Below, one piece after another: positions 6,134 through 7,143 of a DNA stretch of 7,143 nt. Below the pieces are notes generated by a model, which was not told the origin of the DNA, ran no database searches, and was given only the letters and a program-made list of their open reading frames with translations. The stretch is from positions 1 through 7,143 of the forward strand of contig JADFQT010000134.1 of assembly GCA_022561675.1 (NCBI GenBank), read 5' to 3'. The stretch comes from Chloroflexota bacterium. Its GTDB lineage: Bacteria > Chloroflexota > Dehalococcoidia > Lucifugimonadales > UBA3495. Position 1 is the first letter of the stretch. Every line of letters begins with the position of its first letter. Position numbers and translations under genes: made by a program.

Positions 6134-6552
6134 GGTCAATACTCCTTAAATTTATGATTTTGGGTTTGTTGGGGTTGGAAAACCTGGTCCCCGCCAGGAC
6201 CAATTACAGGGTTGTTACCAATACTGAAGGGTAAGAAAAAGAGCCTCAGGGAATCGCCGGGCTGGCTGCACCTCCTTGTTTAAAGCTTGGATTTATCTTA
6301 ATCGCCGTGGATCGTCATTGGGGTTAAAAGCGGTGATTGAGCGGGGAACGGAAAGTGGCAAAAACGCGGTGGATGGGTAGCCATTGGGTGAATTAAGGCG
6401 AAGAATTGTAAATCGTAGTGACCATGTCCCAGAGCCCTCCGCTGGTTTGACGCCGGAATCAAAAAGAGGGCCCTTGCGGACCCTCTTTGGTCGACCCCCA
6501 GCCGTAAAAGACCGGACGGGCTTTAATCAACAGAGCATCATCGGTTGCGGCT
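6134..6552. other. Intergenic region between the two small - strand genes
   Basis: I see no supportable gene. It contains the leader of the 119-residue gene, with AAGGAG on the - strand at 6147-6142 and a 6-bp hairpin TGGTCC/GGACCA (6185-6190/6197-6202). It also has an AAAAAGAG copy at 6236-6243, an anti-Shine-Dalgarno-like CACCTCCTT at 6269-6277 (+ strand), and the terminator region of the 107-residue gene (6461-6488, and a weaker hairpin at 6507-6524). I could not identify a convincing promoter for the 119-residue gene. Confidence 0.5.
6461..6488 (-). terminator. Intrinsic terminator of the 107-residue gene
   Basis: AAAGAGGGCCC (6463-6473) pairs with GGACCCTCTTT (6478-6488) with one mismatch (6471/6480) and a TTGC loop. 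On the - strand the U-run continues to 6461 (TTTTT). It lies 65 bases after the stop of the upstream - strand gene. Symmetric A and T ends would let it act in both directions. A weaker hairpin with similar layout (AAAG 6507-6510 / CTTT 6521-6524) lies between it and the gene. Confidence 0.82.
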
Positions 6553-6876
6553 TCAGTTAGCGTTCCGCGCCGGACACTCCCCACTGATTGCGGCTATCTC
6601 CCAGAAATTCTCTTCATCGCCGCCTGGCTGGTACGTCGGGGCGCCGCCGCCACCCAGGCCCATCTGCTCGGAGGTGTCTCCTGTGGGTCTGTGCCGGGCT
6701 TGGGCATCAGTCTCGATTACCTGCTGGTTGCGCTGCCTGAACCAATCGCAGTCTTCCAACTTCAGGCCCGGCGAGGCGTTCCCCGACGCCATCACCTGAG
6801 TCACAAAGAACAGTACGGCGCCCACCACCATCAGCAGGTAAAAACCTATGCGAACACCGCAGTAGGATCCAGACAT
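6553..6876 (-). CDS. Small membrane-anchored or secreted protein, unknown function
   Basis: A 107-residue protein. The short N-terminus M-S-G-S-Y-C-G-V-R is followed by one hydrophobic segment at 10-28 (I-G-F-Y-L-L-M-V-V-G-A-V-L-F-F-V-T-Q-V) and a possible cleavage site at VMA-SG (28-32), so it is exported or anchored by a single helix. The outside part of about 77 residues has two cysteines, C43 (EDCDWFRQRNQQ) and C101 (GECPARN), a glycine-rich low-complexity stretch GLGGGGAPTYQPGGD (73-87), and a likely helix E-E-N-F-W-E-I. It does not resemble a family I know. The ATG at 6876 is supported by GGAG 8 bases upstream on the - strand (within GGAGAAGGAAAT). It is separated from the 119-residue gene by a terminator and 419 bases, so the two are probably transcribed separately. 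Confidence 0.72.
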   Translation of the reverse strand: MSGSYCGVRIGFYLLMVVGAVLFFVTQVMASGNASPGLKLEDCDWFRQRNQQVIETDAQARHRPTGDTSEQMGLGGGGAPTYQPGGDEENFWEIAAISGECPARNAN

Positions 6877-7143
6877 ATTTCCTTCTCCCTGATTTCCTGG
6901 CGAAGGGGCTGAGGCCCATTAGCGAATTTTCCCCTTCGCCGGTATTCCCCTGCTTGGGCTTTTCCACTCCTTGATTGAAAACATGTTAACGCGTCAAGGT
7001 AATTGAGGCGGGGAGGCTGAAGTAACGTGTCGGATACATTAAGCTGGGGAGGGTGGCGAATTAGCGACGAGGGTAACAAAGAGCAGCAGAATCTAGGGGA
7101 AAATCAGCGGGGCGAAGCTGGGCTAGGGGAGACATCTCTGGTG
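6877..7143. other. Leader and upstream region of the 107-residue gene
   Basis: There is no convincing gene in this last 267-base stretch. On the - strand a 21-codon open frame (6984-6919, starting MFSIKEWK) ends inside the inverted repeat at 6899-6940, but it has no Shine-Dalgarno. Longer - strand frames through this area overlap the 107-residue gene out of frame and look non-coding. I found no promoter good enough to call. Confidence 0.4.
6899..6940 (-). repeat. Perfect 10-bp inverted repeat in the leader of the 107-residue gene
   Basis: GGCGAAGGGG (6899-6908) and CCCCTTCGCC (6931-6940) are exact complements, separated by 22 bases. On the - strand the structure ends about 22 bases before the ATG at 6876, next to the ribosome site. 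Within the loop GGGC and GCCC (+ 6914-6917 / 6906-6909) can form a competing small hairpin. No U-run follows, so it is not an intrinsic terminator. Confidence 0.6.

Noticed and set aside
6137..6139. TTG start two codons before ATG 6133 for the acidic secreted protein.
   Set aside because: It would be only 2 bases from the AAGGAG ribosome site; the ATG has a normal 8-base spacing.
6846..7079. 77-codon - strand frame overlapping the start of the 107-residue gene.
   Set aside because: It is out of frame with the better-supported gene, crosses the inverted repeat and has a composition unlike a protein.

Overview
The window is GC-rich bacterial chromosome. It carries the 3' part of one housekeeping gene, three enzymes of 2-hydroxy-, 2-oxo- or amino-acid chemistry, and three small genes of unknown function. 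I see no tRNA or rRNA gene, insertion sequence or CRISPR array. The combination of a stand-alone GlcD/AGPS-like FAD oxidase, an ornithine cyclodeaminase/mu-crystallin family protein and a GyaR/GRHPR-like dehydrogenase is one I associate with Chloroflexota (Dehalococcoidia or SAR202-like lineages). That placement is inference from gene content and protein style, not from a marker phylogeny.

Left part (1-2814, + strand): the 3' end of cysS (cysteinyl-tRNA synthetase, N-terminus outside the window) ends inside a 14-bp tandem repeat. It is followed by a 462-residue FAD-binding oxidase. Middle (2815-3597): about 450 bp without a long gene hold a near-consensus sigma70 promoter. It drives a 56-codon gene (3263-3433) with a strong Shine-Dalgarno, followed by a hairpin with a perfect 15-bp stem. 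This looks like a compact single-gene transcription unit for an unrecognised small protein.

Centre (3598-5679): an ornithine cyclodeaminase family gene (- strand) and a glyoxylate/D-2-hydroxyacid reductase gene (+ strand) diverge from a 129-bp region. That region holds back-to-back promoter candidates and a hairpin whose U-run lies on the - strand. Right part (5774-6876): two small - strand genes encode exported or membrane-anchored proteins, one very acidic with a degenerate 'CH...ALPAHL' motif. Each is followed by an intrinsic terminator, and the two terminators share an identical 20-nt core. The last 267 bases hold the leader of the second small gene, including a perfect 10-bp inverted repeat.

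The metabolic genes could work on a shared pool of 2-oxo acids: the FAD enzyme oxidising 2-hydroxyacids, the NAD(P)H enzyme reducing 2-oxoacids, and the cyclodeaminase-family enzyme acting on amino or imino acids. They are not in one operon, so this link is only suggestive.
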